Position numbers and translations under genes: made by a program
Assembly: GCA_910580005.1 (NCBI GenBank)
Contig: CAJTXH010000001.1
Coordinates: forward strand, 1 to 64,000
Source: an uncultured Lachnospiraceae bacterium
Lineage (GTDB): Bacteria > Bacillota > Clostridia > Lachnospirales > Lachnospiraceae
Reading direction: 5' to 3'
DNA: 64,000 nt
Shown here: positions 30,284 to 39,450 of the stretch, in pieces
Position numbering within the stretch: position 1 is the first letter of the stretch
Layout of the letters: every line of letters begins with the position of its first letter
Notes under the pieces: model-generated
What the model saw: the letters and a program-made list of their open reading frames with translations, nothing else
Databases searched by the model: none
What the model was told of the DNA's origin: nothing

Positions 30284-30727
30284 TCAAAAATCATAATCTA
30301 TATATGGTATTCCGATATAAATGCGGACTGGTGTATCTGTAATGGCAATATGGATATTTGAGCCTTGGAAAAGTGGGTTTATACCATAATGTTTATTAAG
30401 CAGTGGGCTGTAGAAATAGTAATCATAATAATTTCCTGTATTACTGGATGAAACCAGATTGATATTTTTATCATATTTTTTTAGACAGGTTATTATACTG
30501 TCTGATGCTTCTGCCTGGCTGCTTGTAACTGAAGGCAGTTTAATTTCTTTAGTAGTCTGGTTAATATTTAATTGCTGCACATTGGCGGTTTCAAAAAATG
30601 CATTAACCATCTGGGTGTTGTTATTATTTAAACTATATATAAATTGTATGGCAGCAGTTATCCAGCAAAAAATGCATAAAGATATTCCAAGGCTTTTTTT
30701 AAGAATATGTTTTTTATAAAATTCCAT
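30284..30727 (-). CDS. Single-pass membrane protein of unknown function
   Basis: This 147-residue protein has one transmembrane segment (about residues 11-32) and then an extracytoplasmic domain of about 110 residues rich in Ser, Asn and Tyr. I do not recognise the family. The ATG at 30727 has AGGAGG ten bases upstream; a TTG three codons earlier would abut that site. It lies downstream of rsmI's 3' end on the same strand and may be the last gene of that transcript. Confidence 0.65.
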   Translation of the reverse strand: MEFYKKHILKKSLGISLCIFCWITAAIQFIYSLNNNNTQMVNAFFETANVQQLNINQTTKEIKLPSVTSSQAEASDSIITCLKKYDKNINLVSSSNTGNYYDYYFYSPLLNKHYGINPLFQGSNIHIAITDTPVRIYIGIPYIDYDF

Positions 30728-30800
30728 AACTGGCAATCCTCCTGAAATATATTAGATATATTTAACAGTAATTATTGCCAGTTTTACAGAAATTATGCTT

Positions 30801-31643
30801 TTATTGTTTCAAAAGGCTATTATATACTTCACGCCTGGATATCCCCCTGTCAGAGGCAACTTGCTTCATTGCTTCTTTTTTAGCCATGTCTTTTGATAAA
30901 TAGATATCCATGTGTTCTGGGATGCTAATGTCAAGCCATTTATTTTGATGTCTGGCTTCAAGTTCTTGTAGTGTACATCCTTCAATAACCAGAACATACT
31001 CACCTTTTGGCTGGTTCTGCTTATAGAATTCTATTGCAGATGAAATTGTATGTAGCTGGACAGTTTCATGAAGTTTTGTTAGTTCACGGCATATAGTAAT
31101 TTTACGGTCTGAAAGCACACTATAAAGTTCGCTAAGTGTATTTTTTAAGTGGTGTGGTGCTTCATAAATTATTATTGTGCGTGTTTCTTCTTTAAGAGAA
31201 TTTATTATTGTTTTGCGCTCTTTTTTGTCATGTGGAAGAAATGCTTCAAATGCAAAACGCCTTGTTGCTAATCCTGATAAAGTAAGTGCTGTTATGCAGG
31301 CACATGCACCTGGAAGTGATGTGACTTGTATTCCTGCCTGGTATGCCTTTTTGACTATTTCTTCTCCCGGGTCGGAAATTCCAGGTGTACCTGCATCTGT
31401 TACAAGGGCGATGTCTGAACCATCCAGAAGTTTATTTACAAGATACTGTGCTTTGTCATATTTATTATATTCGTGGTAGCTTGTCATAGGTGTTTTTATA
31501 TTAAAGTGGTTTAGTAATTTTATAGTATTTCTTGTATCTTCTGCTGCAATAATATCTGCCTCTCTTAGTATGCGGAGTACACGGAGAGTTATATCTTCAA
31601 GGTTTCCGATAGGTGTAGCACATAAATATAGTATACCTGGCAT
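30801..31643 (-). CDS. rsmI: 16S rRNA (cytidine(1402)-2'-O)-methyltransferase RsmI
   Basis: This 280-residue tetrapyrrole-methylase-fold enzyme methylates the ribose of C1402 in 16S rRNA. The signature YLCATPIGNLEDITLRVL is at the start, followed by AEDTRNTIKLLNHF and ALVTDAGTPGISDPG. The C-terminal extension includes SKDMAKKEAMKQVA. It is the last recognisable gene of the tmk-yaaR-holB-ricT-methyltransferase-rsmI run, the same order as in Bacillus. Confidence 0.97.
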   Translation of the reverse strand: MPGILYLCATPIGNLEDITLRVLRILREADIIAAEDTRNTIKLLNHFNIKTPMTSYHEYNKYDKAQYLVNKLLDGSDIALVTDAGTPGISDPGEEIVKKAYQAGIQVTSLPGACACITALTLSGLATRRFAFEAFLPHDKKERKTIINSLKEETRTIIIYEAPHHLKNTLSELYSVLSDRKITICRELTKLHETVQLHTISSAIEFYKQNQPKGEYVLVIEGCTLQELEARHQNKWLDISIPEHMDIYLSKDMAKKEAMKQVASDRGISRREVYNSLLKQ

Positions 31644-31693
31644 AATTAACCATACCTTTCTGCTTAATGGGAAAAAGACGTTTTAAAATTATA

Positions 31694-32440
31694 TTATTTT
31701 GTATATATTTCCAAAATTCTTTTTGTGTATTTTCCAGGAGCATCATAAACAATAACAGGCGGTTCTATTTTGAGCATAGGGTTGCCGTCTTTTACTGCCT
31801 CTATAAGTACCATATTTGGTTCTTTGTCTATAAATGGATGTACAAGGCATATTTTTTTAGGTTCAAGTTTATATTTGTTTAATGTAGAAAATATTTCTGC
31901 AAGGCGGAATGGCCTGTGTACCATATAGAACTTGCCATGTTCTTTTAATACAAGCGAACTTTCACGTATAACATCTTCAAGAGTGCAAAGTATTTCATGC
32001 CTTGCAATTGCTTTTGGCATATCAGGGTTTTTAAGCCCATGGTTGTTATTCATATATGGAGGATTGGATGTAACTGCATCAAATATGCCTTTGCCGTATA
32101 TTTCTGATGCTTTGCAGATATCACCACATGTTATGTTTATTTTATCTGAAAGATTGTTTAGCAAAACACTTCTTTTTGCCATATCTGCACTTTCTGACTG
32201 TATTTCCAGTGCATTAAAATGGGCTGCTTCTGTTTTGGCAGCAAGAAGTATTGGTAGTATTCCAGTTCCTGTTCCAAGGTCTAAAACATTACCGCCTTTG
32301 CGGATTTGTGCAAAGGCGGATAATAAAACTGCATCCATCCCAAAACAAAACTTTTGAGGATGCTGTATTATTTTATAATTGTTTATTTGTAAATCATCTA
32401 ACCGTTCGCCAGGATGTATATAAGAGGTTTCAGCGGACAT
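31694..32440 (-). CDS. Class I SAM methyltransferase, TrmN6/YabB-like
   Basis: This 248-residue enzyme has the SAM-binding motif VLDLGTGTGILPILLA and the catalytic NPPY motif (SNPPYMNN), which marks N6-adenine methyltransferases. The family includes TrmN6, which methylates A37 of tRNA-Val, and Bacillus YabB. The GGAGAT five bases before the ATG supports the start. The position between ricT and rsmI matches yabB. The exact target is inferred. Confidence 0.9.
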   Translation of the reverse strand: MSAETSYIHPGERLDDLQINNYKIIQHPQKFCFGMDAVLLSAFAQIRKGGNVLDLGTGTGILPILLAAKTEAAHFNALEIQSESADMAKRSVLLNNLSDKINITCGDICKASEIYGKGIFDAVTSNPPYMNNNHGLKNPDMPKAIARHEILCTLEDVIRESSLVLKEHGKFYMVHRPFRLAEIFSTLNKYKLEPKKICLVHPFIDKEPNMVLIEAVKDGNPMLKIEPPVIVYDAPGKYTKRILEIYTK

Positions 32441-32455
32441 ATTTTATCTCCAGGT

Positions 32456-33634
32456 TTAATTGTTATTGTTATAAGTTTTATTGCTATAATGGTTGTTTTT
32501 CTTGTTGTTATAATGGTTTGTATCTTGTGGTGTTTTATAAGGTTTGATTTTTCCATAATTTTCTTTATGGTTTGTATTGTAGTTTTTCTTATAGCTTGTA
32601 CTGTTGTTATGGTTTGCGTGGTTTTGTTTATTATATGGTTTTTTAGGATATTTTTTGGGCTGCCGCATAGGATGTATGGGCTGTTCATCTTCCTGGACTT
32701 GTGCCCCTGTAAGTTCTTCCAAGTCATTCTGTTCCATTTCTTCAAGTTCTTTAAGGGCATTTTCATCAAGTTCTTCATCTGGAAGCGGAATTGCGATAGT
32801 ACTTGTATCCGAATTATTATTACGTTTTTCAAATGTAAGTTCATTTGCATGGTATTCACGCAGTTCCTTTTCATTGTCTTTTGTAATAAGTATTTTTGCT
32901 TTTTGTTTTAATACACTTATGCTGTGTACAGTTCCTTCATATCCGTCAATAGTTTTTACTGTATCGTTTATATGAGGAAGCGTACTGTTTAAATACTCAT
33001 AAGCTTCTTCTTCATTTTTCAGGCAGCACATAAGCCTGCCGCATACACCCGAAATTTTGGCTGGGTTAAGTGACAGGTTCTGTTCTTTAGCCATTTTAAT
33101 AGATACTGGGGCAAAGTCTGCAAGATATGTGTGGCAGCATAATGGCCTGCCGCATATTCCTATACCACCCATAAGTTTTGTTTCATCCCTGACACCAATC
33201 TGCCGTAATTCTATACGTGTTCGGAAAATTGCTGCAAGATCTTTTACAAGGTCACGAAAATCAATTCTTCCATCTGCTGTAAAGTAAAATAACAGCTTGT
33301 TCTTGTCAAATGTATATTCAGAGTCTATTAGTTTCATTTTAAGGTTATGTTTTTTAATTTTTTCTAAACATATATCAAAGGCTTCCTTTTCTTTTAATAT
33401 ATTTTCTGTGTTTATATTGTCATCCTCTTCAGTAGCAAGGCGTATTACAGGTTTTAATGGCTGTATTACCTTTTCATTATCAATATTGCGTGGGCTTAGT
33501 ACAACAGTTCCATATTCAACACCACGTGCAGTTTCAACTATAACATGTTTTCCTTTATCTATTGGAAGCCCAGCAGGGTCAAAGTAATATACTTTGCCAG
33601 ATTTGCGAAATCTGACACCTATTATTAATATCAT
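32456..33634 (-). CDS. ricT: PSP1-domain protein RicT (YaaT)
   Basis: This 392-residue protein has the PSP1 core, with six conserved cysteines in CGRPLCC (161-167) and CGRLMCC (198-204). In Bacillus, RicT with RicA and RicF binds iron-sulfur clusters and supports RNase Y-dependent RNA maturation. The core ends near residue 270. An acidic linker and then a long Lys/Asn/His/Tyr-rich tail (about 320-392, ending in four Asn) follow, making it about 100 residues longer than Bacillus YaaT. The ATG at 33634 has GGAGA upstream. RicA and RicF are not in this window. Confidence 0.93.
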   Translation of the reverse strand: MILIIGVRFRKSGKVYYFDPAGLPIDKGKHVIVETARGVEYGTVVLSPRNIDNEKVIQPLKPVIRLATEEDDNINTENILKEKEAFDICLEKIKKHNLKMKLIDSEYTFDKNKLLFYFTADGRIDFRDLVKDLAAIFRTRIELRQIGVRDETKLMGGIGICGRPLCCHTYLADFAPVSIKMAKEQNLSLNPAKISGVCGRLMCCLKNEEEAYEYLNSTLPHINDTVKTIDGYEGTVHSISVLKQKAKILITKDNEKELREYHANELTFEKRNNNSDTSTIAIPLPDEELDENALKELEEMEQNDLEELTGAQVQEDEQPIHPMRQPKKYPKKPYNKQNHANHNNSTSYKKNYNTNHKENYGKIKPYKTPQDTNHYNNKKNNHYSNKTYNNNN

Positions 33635-33652
33635 ATCAGTCTCCATTATTGT

Positions 33653-34636
33653 TTAGTCTTTTAAAGCCAGAACTAGTAACTCCATAACAATTTCAAAGTT
33701 CACATTGGCATCAAGCCTGGTTTTAGCTTTATCAATGGCTTTTATTATTTTCTCAATATCTTCATATCCATGTGTGCTTGCCTGCTTTGATATTGTTTTA
33801 TATTCTCCCTGATATAAAAGAAGGTTTGTATCTTTTGTAACTTTAAACATAAGTACATCCCTGTACCATAAAAGCATTAAGTCAAGATAATCATTTATAT
33901 TATTTTTAGAGAAGTTCCTGATTACACTGGTAATCTCAGTTATTTCCATTGTATCTATAGATTTTAACAGTGAAAGTATTTCTTCTTTCATTTCCTGGAA
34001 ATCTGCTGATGATGCAAAACGGATTGCCTTACCCATATTTCCCTGGCAGAAGCCTGCTGCAATCTGGGCACGTTCAGGTTCAAGTTTAAGGTGTGTTGTA
34101 AGGTATCCTGCAATTTCATTATTGCTTAGTGGTTTTAAGTTTAATGTAACACACCTGGACTGGATTGTAGGAAGAAGCCCTGAAATATTGTCAGTAATAA
34201 GTATTATTACAGCATATGCAGGGGGTTCTTCGATAGTTTTAAGCAATGCATTCTGTGCCTGTTCTGTCATTTTATTGGAATCAGGTATAATATATATTTT
34301 ATAATTACTGCTGTATGGTTTAATAGATATATCATTATTGAGCTGTATTCGTATATCATCAACGCTTATGCTTGCTTTTTCATGTGTTATATATTTTATA
34401 TCAGGATGGTTATGTGATTTTGCCTGCATACATGATTTACAGATTTCACATGCGTCCATGTTGTCATTACGGTTTTCACACTGGATTGTCTGTGCAATTG
34501 CATCAGATAAAGTTCTTTTTCCAGAACCCTTTTCGCCATATATTATATAAGCATGTGATATATTATTCTGTTTGATTGCACTTTGCAAGTGGTTTTTAAC
34601 CTGTTGTTGTCCTATAATATCTTTAAAATTAGCCAT
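33653..34636 (-). CDS. holB: DNA polymerase III delta' subunit
   Basis: This 327-residue AAA+ clamp-loader subunit contains the P-loop-like GEKGSGKRTL and a zinc module CENRNDNMDACEICKSC. The SRC motif appears as QSRCVTL. The start at 34636 has a G-rich ribosome binding site (GGGGGG). It lies between yaaR and ricT, matching the Bacillus holB locus. Confidence 0.95.
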   Translation of the reverse strand: MANFKDIIGQQQVKNHLQSAIKQNNISHAYIIYGEKGSGKRTLSDAIAQTIQCENRNDNMDACEICKSCMQAKSHNHPDIKYITHEKASISVDDIRIQLNNDISIKPYSSNYKIYIIPDSNKMTEQAQNALLKTIEEPPAYAVIILITDNISGLLPTIQSRCVTLNLKPLSNNEIAGYLTTHLKLEPERAQIAAGFCQGNMGKAIRFASSADFQEMKEEILSLLKSIDTMEITEITSVIRNFSKNNINDYLDLMLLWYRDVLMFKVTKDTNLLLYQGEYKTISKQASTHGYEDIEKIIKAIDKAKTRLDANVNFEIVMELLVLALKD

Positions 34637-34680
34637 AGTAATCCCCCCTCTGGTCATGCAGGTTTTAAACCTTGTATTTA

Positions 34681-35130
34681 TCAGGTGAAAATATCAAGAA
34701 GAAGTCCCCGTATTTCATCAATTTTACTTAATATTGCAATATGGTCTTTTTCATCTTTTAAAAGTTCTGCTGCTAACTCGTCTAATGTTTCATTTACTTG
34801 TTTTACTATACCATAAACCCTGTGCCTTCCTTTTTTATCAAGGAAATTTTCACGGCTGAATTTGTGTGAATGGCCGGCTATTTCATTCATAAATTCTTTA
34901 ATTAACTTACGGTAAAGTTTCATGTCCCTTACATCCATGCGTTTGCCGAGTCTGTATCCCTGTTGTGTTATGTCTTCCATCATAGTAGCAAGGCCGGCTT
35001 TTAGTTCGTTTTCTTCTAATGTGTTAAGAAGTGTATAGCGGAAAGAAGTATCACTTTCAGTTACTTGTGGTTTCTGTCCAGTCTGCTGCAAAAGCTGCAT
35101 AGGTGTAACTTTTAATTCCAAATCAGGCAT
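34681..35130 (-). CDS. yaaR: YaaR family protein (DUF327)
   Basis: This 149-residue helical protein matches the YaaR/DUF327 family by length, by its FMNEIAGHSHKFSRENFLDKKGRHRVYGIVK region, and by position between tmk and holB. Its function is unknown; in spirochaetes and clostridia the family is often near motility or replication genes. The start overlaps the tmk stop by eight bases, so translation is probably coupled. The longer upstream frame to 35208 is an overlap artefact. Confidence 0.88.
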   Translation of the reverse strand: MPDLELKVTPMQLLQQTGQKPQVTESDTSFRYTLLNTLEENELKAGLATMMEDITQQGYRLGKRMDVRDMKLYRKLIKEFMNEIAGHSHKFSRENFLDKKGRHRVYGIVKQVNETLDELAAELLKDEKDHIAILSKIDEIRGLLLDIFT

Positions 35131-35767
35131 CCCCTTTCCTGGTAAAATATTTTGATACATTTTTCCAGATATCATCAGAAATTTTACCAATGCTTTTTGT
35201 GCCATCAATTATAATTATATTTTCTGTATCTTTAAACTTTTCAAACAGTTCAAAGTACCGGTTCCTTACTTCTGTAAGGCGCTTTTCATTTTCAAATAAT
35301 TCAGTGCCAGGGCGTCCTTCAGATATGCGTCCAAGTGCTGTAACAGGGTCTGTATCTATAAATATATGGCAGTCAGGGTGAATTTTCCCGGCTGCCATAG
35401 AATTTAAATCCATAACCCAGTTAAATGGTACTCTTACACTTTGGTAAGCATATGTAGAAAGGATATATCTGTCTGATATAACAGATATGCCTTCTTGTAG
35501 TTTTTTAAGAAGCCCATCATCATTATTTAATATATGGTCAAGCCTGTCTGCTGCAAACAGTGCAGCCAGAGTTAATTCATCAGTCTGGATACTGCCTGCA
35601 AGGCACTGCCTGAGCAGTGAACCAACTGGCCTGCCAGTTGGTTCTTTAGTTATATGGCATATAAAGTTATTTTCTTCAATACGCCTTTTTAGAAGGTTTA
35701 TCTGGGTAGTTTTACCACTCCCATCTATTCCTTCAAAAACAATGAAGTGTCCTTTTAAATTGTCCAT
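35123..35767 (-). CDS. tmk: Thymidylate kinase
   Basis: This 214-residue enzyme phosphorylates dTMP to dTDP. It has the P-loop FEGIDGSGKTTQ, the DR motif SDRYILSTYAYQS and a LID-like region around GRISEGRPG. The start is supported by GGAGA six bases upstream. It is the first gene of the tmk-yaaR-holB-ricT-methyltransferase-rsmI run and follows the Ig-repeat gene by 17 bases. Confidence 0.96.
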   Translation of the reverse strand: MDNLKGHFIVFEGIDGSGKTTQINLLKRRIEENNFICHITKEPTGRPVGSLLRQCLAGSIQTDELTLAALFAADRLDHILNNDDGLLKKLQEGISVISDRYILSTYAYQSVRVPFNWVMDLNSMAAGKIHPDCHIFIDTDPVTALGRISEGRPGTELFENEKRLTEVRNRYFELFEKFKDTENIIIIDGTKSIGKISDDIWKNVSKYFTRKGDA

Positions 35768-35784
35768 CTGGGTTCTCCATAAAA

Positions 35785-38106
35785 TTAATAACCTTCATCA
35801 TCTACTTCTATTGAAATAGAGAATTCTTCGGTTGTGCCATCTTCAAACTCTACTTCAAATGTCCAGTAGTAATTATCATCTGTTACAGGACGTGAGATGC
35901 TTTTTACTGCTGCATTGCCGCCAGACTCTGTATAAGTACAGCTTACATTAGTAAGGTCTGAAAGAGTCTTAGGGTCTTCTGGATACCTGTCAGGATAATC
36001 AGGGTCATCACTATGAATCAGGTCATAGTATTCATCCGAACCAGCTTTTTCATATTCTCTTGGAGTGAAATATGCCTGGAATTCTTTATTTCCATCTTCA
36101 AACTGGTTAATGTCATCATCATTTAAGGATGACTTTGCTGGATATGGGCTGGATGGTATATGTCTTGTTGCACCGCCAACCTTTACAGTAATATCTGAAA
36201 GGATTGAATTAGTATCAAATTCTGCTGAATTAAGGTAAATTGGAATTTCCTCAATTGTATTGTCTTCATCATTTAGCTGTACGCTTAATGTCCATTCTGT
36301 TCCACCATATGATTCAAGGCTTACAAAATCATAACTAGAATTTGCCAGAGTAATGGTGAAGTCATTGATAGAAATATTATCAAAGTTTGTACCATAGTCA
36401 ATATAATCACTATAGTTATCATCATCACCAAATAAACATTCTAATCCCATATCACTTACATATCCATAATATGTCTTGTTATTATAATCAAGCCTTATGC
36501 TGCTTATAATATTGCTTGCAACCGGGTTTTCAAGGAAATCTTCTAAGCTTATATCTGTACCTCCTGGATTACTTGAAGGCCTTGGAGGTCTTGGAGTATT
36601 TGATGAACCAGGTGGTGGTGTGCTTGATGTGCCTGGTTTTGGAGTATTTGATGAACCAGGTACTGGTGTATAACTTGGCTTATAACCAGATTCCCGCACA
36701 GTTATATTAAATGAACCTATTTTTTTCCTTGACCTTGTAGTGGTTTTGGTCTGGGCATTTGTATTAACCATAGTTTCATAAACAGATATTTCTGTAGTTC
36801 CAACTTTTTTAGGTGTTATTACAAGGTAATCCTGGTCTTTGTTCATGCCAGCGGAGCCTACACCACATATATTTGAACTTGCAGATGTATAATCATAGAC
36901 TGCTTTTAAGTTCCTGCACTCAAATGGATATCTGCCGAATGTGTCATTACTGCCAATTGATACTTCATATCCATTATCAGCTAAATCTTTCAGAATATAT
37001 GCCTGGCTGACTGTTACATCTACAGTATCTTCTAAAAGCCTGGTTTTACCACCTCTTATTTCTTCAATAGAAACAGATGTAATGCCATAACCTATTGCTT
37101 CGAGGTTAGTTGACCTGTTCTTTATTTCTTCAGTTTTAAGTACAGATGCATCTTTGGGTGTAAGTTTGTATTGTGCACCTGCAACCTTATTCTGGATTAC
37201 AATTCCAGTGTTGCCAACAGTAATTACTTCACCAAAACCTATTAAAATATCTTTATTGATAAATGAAATAAATGTTTCATCTGTCAGGTTTACTTTAAAT
37301 GAACCTATTGTATGTTTTGTCTTATTAGATAATGTTTCATCAACAGTAACCAGGCAGGTCTGGACACCTTTCCCCCTTGATGCTGCTGAAATTCTCGTAT
37401 TTGAAGTAGTTACAAGGCTTAAGTTGTCTGATGTAAGTGCATATTTTGAAGTAGAATCCATATCATCAAGCAAATCAGTTATATTAATATTTGAATTATA
37501 TGCCATTTTTATTTCATCTCTTTTAAGGGATGCACCTGATACAGATAAGGCTATTGAACCAACTTTCCTGCTCCGGTTGTTATATACTTCATGTATTGAT
37601 ATTGCAGTCCTGCCTGCTTTTTTAGCTGTTATAACACCATCAGACCCACCCTTTGCTACAGCAGATACAGAACTTGTAATGATATATGAAGCATTAGGAT
37701 TTATTCCATCAAGGTAGACACTTGGATTTAATGTATCCCCAGTAAGCATATCCATAGCTTTATATTTTGTGTTTAATGAGGATTTATGGATTGTTATTTT
37801 AAATGTACCAACTGAATAAAAATCACCCTTATACTTATATCTTATTTTTATTGATGCAGAACCACTGTTAATTCCAGTAATTACACCTTTTGAATTTACT
37901 TTTGCAATTTTGGTTTTATTAGAAGTAAATATATAAGTTGCTTTCTTTAACTTGCCAGTTAATGGTATAGTATATTTCTCATTAATAAAAATAGTGCTTT
38001 CACTGGTTTTAAGTTTTGTTTTGGAAGCAGCTTCTGTTTTAGCTTTATTTCCTGTAAAACCAATGCAAAGTAAAAGCATCAGGCATAGAAAGCCTATTTT
38101 CTTCAT
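35785..38106 (-). CDS. Exported protein with tandem Ig-like (Big2-type) repeats
   Basis: This 773-residue protein has a signal peptide (MKKIGFLCLMLLLCIGFTG). About five Ig-like repeats span residues 30-470; four end in the same strand pattern, with G-T-F-K-I-T-I near 100, G-S-I-A-L-S-V near 184, G-S-F-K-V-N-L near 268 and G-S-F-N-I-T-V near 464. A Pro/Ser/Thr/Gly-rich linker covers residues 475-516. The last 250 residues are acidic, rich in Asp, Tyr and Asn, and not recognised. No sortase motif is seen. The function is probably cell-surface binding; that is inference. Confidence 0.8.
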   Translation of the reverse strand: MKKIGFLCLMLLLCIGFTGNKAKTEAASKTKLKTSESTIFINEKYTIPLTGKLKKATYIFTSNKTKIAKVNSKGVITGINSGSASIKIRYKYKGDFYSVGTFKITIHKSSLNTKYKAMDMLTGDTLNPSVYLDGINPNASYIITSSVSAVAKGGSDGVITAKKAGRTAISIHEVYNNRSRKVGSIALSVSGASLKRDEIKMAYNSNINITDLLDDMDSTSKYALTSDNLSLVTTSNTRISAASRGKGVQTCLVTVDETLSNKTKHTIGSFKVNLTDETFISFINKDILIGFGEVITVGNTGIVIQNKVAGAQYKLTPKDASVLKTEEIKNRSTNLEAIGYGITSVSIEEIRGGKTRLLEDTVDVTVSQAYILKDLADNGYEVSIGSNDTFGRYPFECRNLKAVYDYTSASSNICGVGSAGMNKDQDYLVITPKKVGTTEISVYETMVNTNAQTKTTTRSRKKIGSFNITVRESGYKPSYTPVPGSSNTPKPGTSSTPPPGSSNTPRPPRPSSNPGGTDISLEDFLENPVASNIISSIRLDYNNKTYYGYVSDMGLECLFGDDDNYSDYIDYGTNFDNISINDFTITLANSSYDFVSLESYGGTEWTLSVQLNDEDNTIEEIPIYLNSAEFDTNSILSDITVKVGGATRHIPSSPYPAKSSLNDDDINQFEDGNKEFQAYFTPREYEKAGSDEYYDLIHSDDPDYPDRYPEDPKTLSDLTNVSCTYTESGGNAAVKSISRPVTDDNYYWTFEVEFEDGTTEEFSISIEVDDEGY

Positions 38107-38146
38107 TTATACCGTTTCCTCCTTTCTTTAAATATTTTAATTTGAT

Positions 38147-39313
38147 TTAAAACTTTGATTTAATGACTTTTATAGTGTCATTACTTTTGCTTGCGTCAGA
38201 GCATACGGCAAATACAGTATCTTCCAATGTATGGGACTGGCTATATTCCATAACTGCTGCATTTATAGTAAACTGCTCAGTTTGTCTTTGCTTTATAACG
38301 GCTATGTATTTATTAACTGCAAGCATAGCCTGTTCCCCGGTGGTTTCAACCAGAAGGCATACTATCTGGTCATTGCCAAAGCGTCCTATAATATCGTTAA
38401 TCCTGGAATTTGAACGTATAATGCTTGCACACTGGCACAGGCACTGTATCTCCCTGTCAGGACTGGCGCAGTTTATTTGCAGGGCTACAAAAGATAACGG
38501 GTTATGGTATCTTTTATGGCGCTCTACTTCTTTAAAAGTATCGTCATAAAACCCTTTTTTACTTAGCAGTCCTGTAAGTGGGTCATTACGTGAAACTGCT
38601 TTTTCATAAATTGAAACAGGGTCATAATTCTGGCGTCTCTGCGCAAGGAGTTTGAAATTAAGCGTAGCACGTTTTACTGAACGTACACCAAGACATACCT
38701 TCCATGAATTGCCATCAAATACTACATATTTATGTGCTGTGCTTTTGTCTGTTTTAGATGTCTGTAAGTCTATATCATTTATAATAACCGCAAATTCTGT
38801 AACTTTAGGGTATACAGTGTCTTCAATGCGGCATTTGTTATATACTTTATAAAGCTGTATGCGGTAATCCTGCATTTCATAACATGAACTTATGGCTTCT
38901 CTCCATTCTTTAAACTGGGAAAGAGTTACTCTTGTCTGGTCTTCAAGGGACAGACAGGAATAAGCATTATCCCAGTTTTTAGTAAGCATAGCATGGAAAA
39001 ACTGGTCTAGTACGTCTTTGGGGGATGCGCTTAATATCCCACGGTTAGAAAATGACATAGAGGAAACATATGAAGCCCTGTTTGTGTTATTTGAAAGCCA
39101 TTTTTTATGGTATTCTGTGCGGCTTGTACTATCGCTAAGTATGCGGTAAGCTTCGTTTATCTCTAACATTCTGTCATCTTCGTTAGTATTGTTGCTTGTA
39201 TCTGGATGGTATAATGTGCACAATTTGCGGTAAGCAGCCTTTATTACTTCTGGTGAAGCATCATAGTGCACTTGTAATATATGGTAATAATCTTTAAATA
39301 TTTGAGACTTTAT
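38147..39313 (-). CDS. J-domain protein fused to a degenerate GGDEF domain, apparent AUA start
   Basis: This 388-residue protein begins with a DnaJ-type J domain: DYYHILQV, then the diagnostic HPD in LYHPDTS (residues 36-38). A middle region resembles a nuclear-transport-factor-like fold (KDVLDQFFHAMLTKNWDNAYSCL). The C-terminal 170 residues match a diguanylate cyclase fold: DPLTGLLSKKGF, then GRFGNDQIVCLL, where the catalytic GGDEF has become GNDQI. No ATG, GTG or TTG precedes the J-domain helix; the first is a GTG at 39271 inside it. AAGGGAGG lies eight bases before an ATA at 39313, which I take as the start. Function is unknown. Confidence 0.75.
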   Translation of the reverse strand: MKSQIFKDYYHILQVHYDASPEVIKAAYRKLCTLYHPDTSNNTNEDDRMLEINEAYRILSDSTSRTEYHKKWLSNNTNRASYVSSMSFSNRGILSASPKDVLDQFFHAMLTKNWDNAYSCLSLEDQTRVTLSQFKEWREAISSCYEMQDYRIQLYKVYNKCRIEDTVYPKVTEFAVIINDIDLQTSKTDKSTAHKYVVFDGNSWKVCLGVRSVKRATLNFKLLAQRRQNYDPVSIYEKAVSRNDPLTGLLSKKGFYDDTFKEVERHKRYHNPLSFVALQINCASPDREIQCLCQCASIIRSNSRINDIIGRFGNDQIVCLLVETTGEQAMLAVNKYIAVIKQRQTEQFTINAAVMEYSQSHTLEDTVFAVCSDASKSNDTIKVIKSKF

Positions 39314-39389
39314 TGTATGTTCCTCCCTTCTTCCATTGTATTTTTATATACATTTATTGTAAAATTTACAATTTTTTACAATACCTGGT

Positions 39390-39428
39390 AAAAAAGGTAT
39401 GATAACATCCAATTTATGTCATCATACC
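39390..39428 (-). terminator. Terminator of murA
   Basis: On the minus strand GGTATGAT and ATCATACC form an 8-bp stem, with a further CAT/ATG inside it. Six T residues follow. It lies 22 bases after the murA stop. Confidence 0.8.
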
Positions 39429-39450
39429 ACAAAAAAGCATCATAATTTTG

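Noticed and set aside
32398..32911. Overlapping ORFs around the ricT 3' end on both strands
   Set aside because: They arise from the repetitive Asn/Lys/Tyr codons of the RicT tail, which leave other frames open; RicT itself has a clear domain and start.
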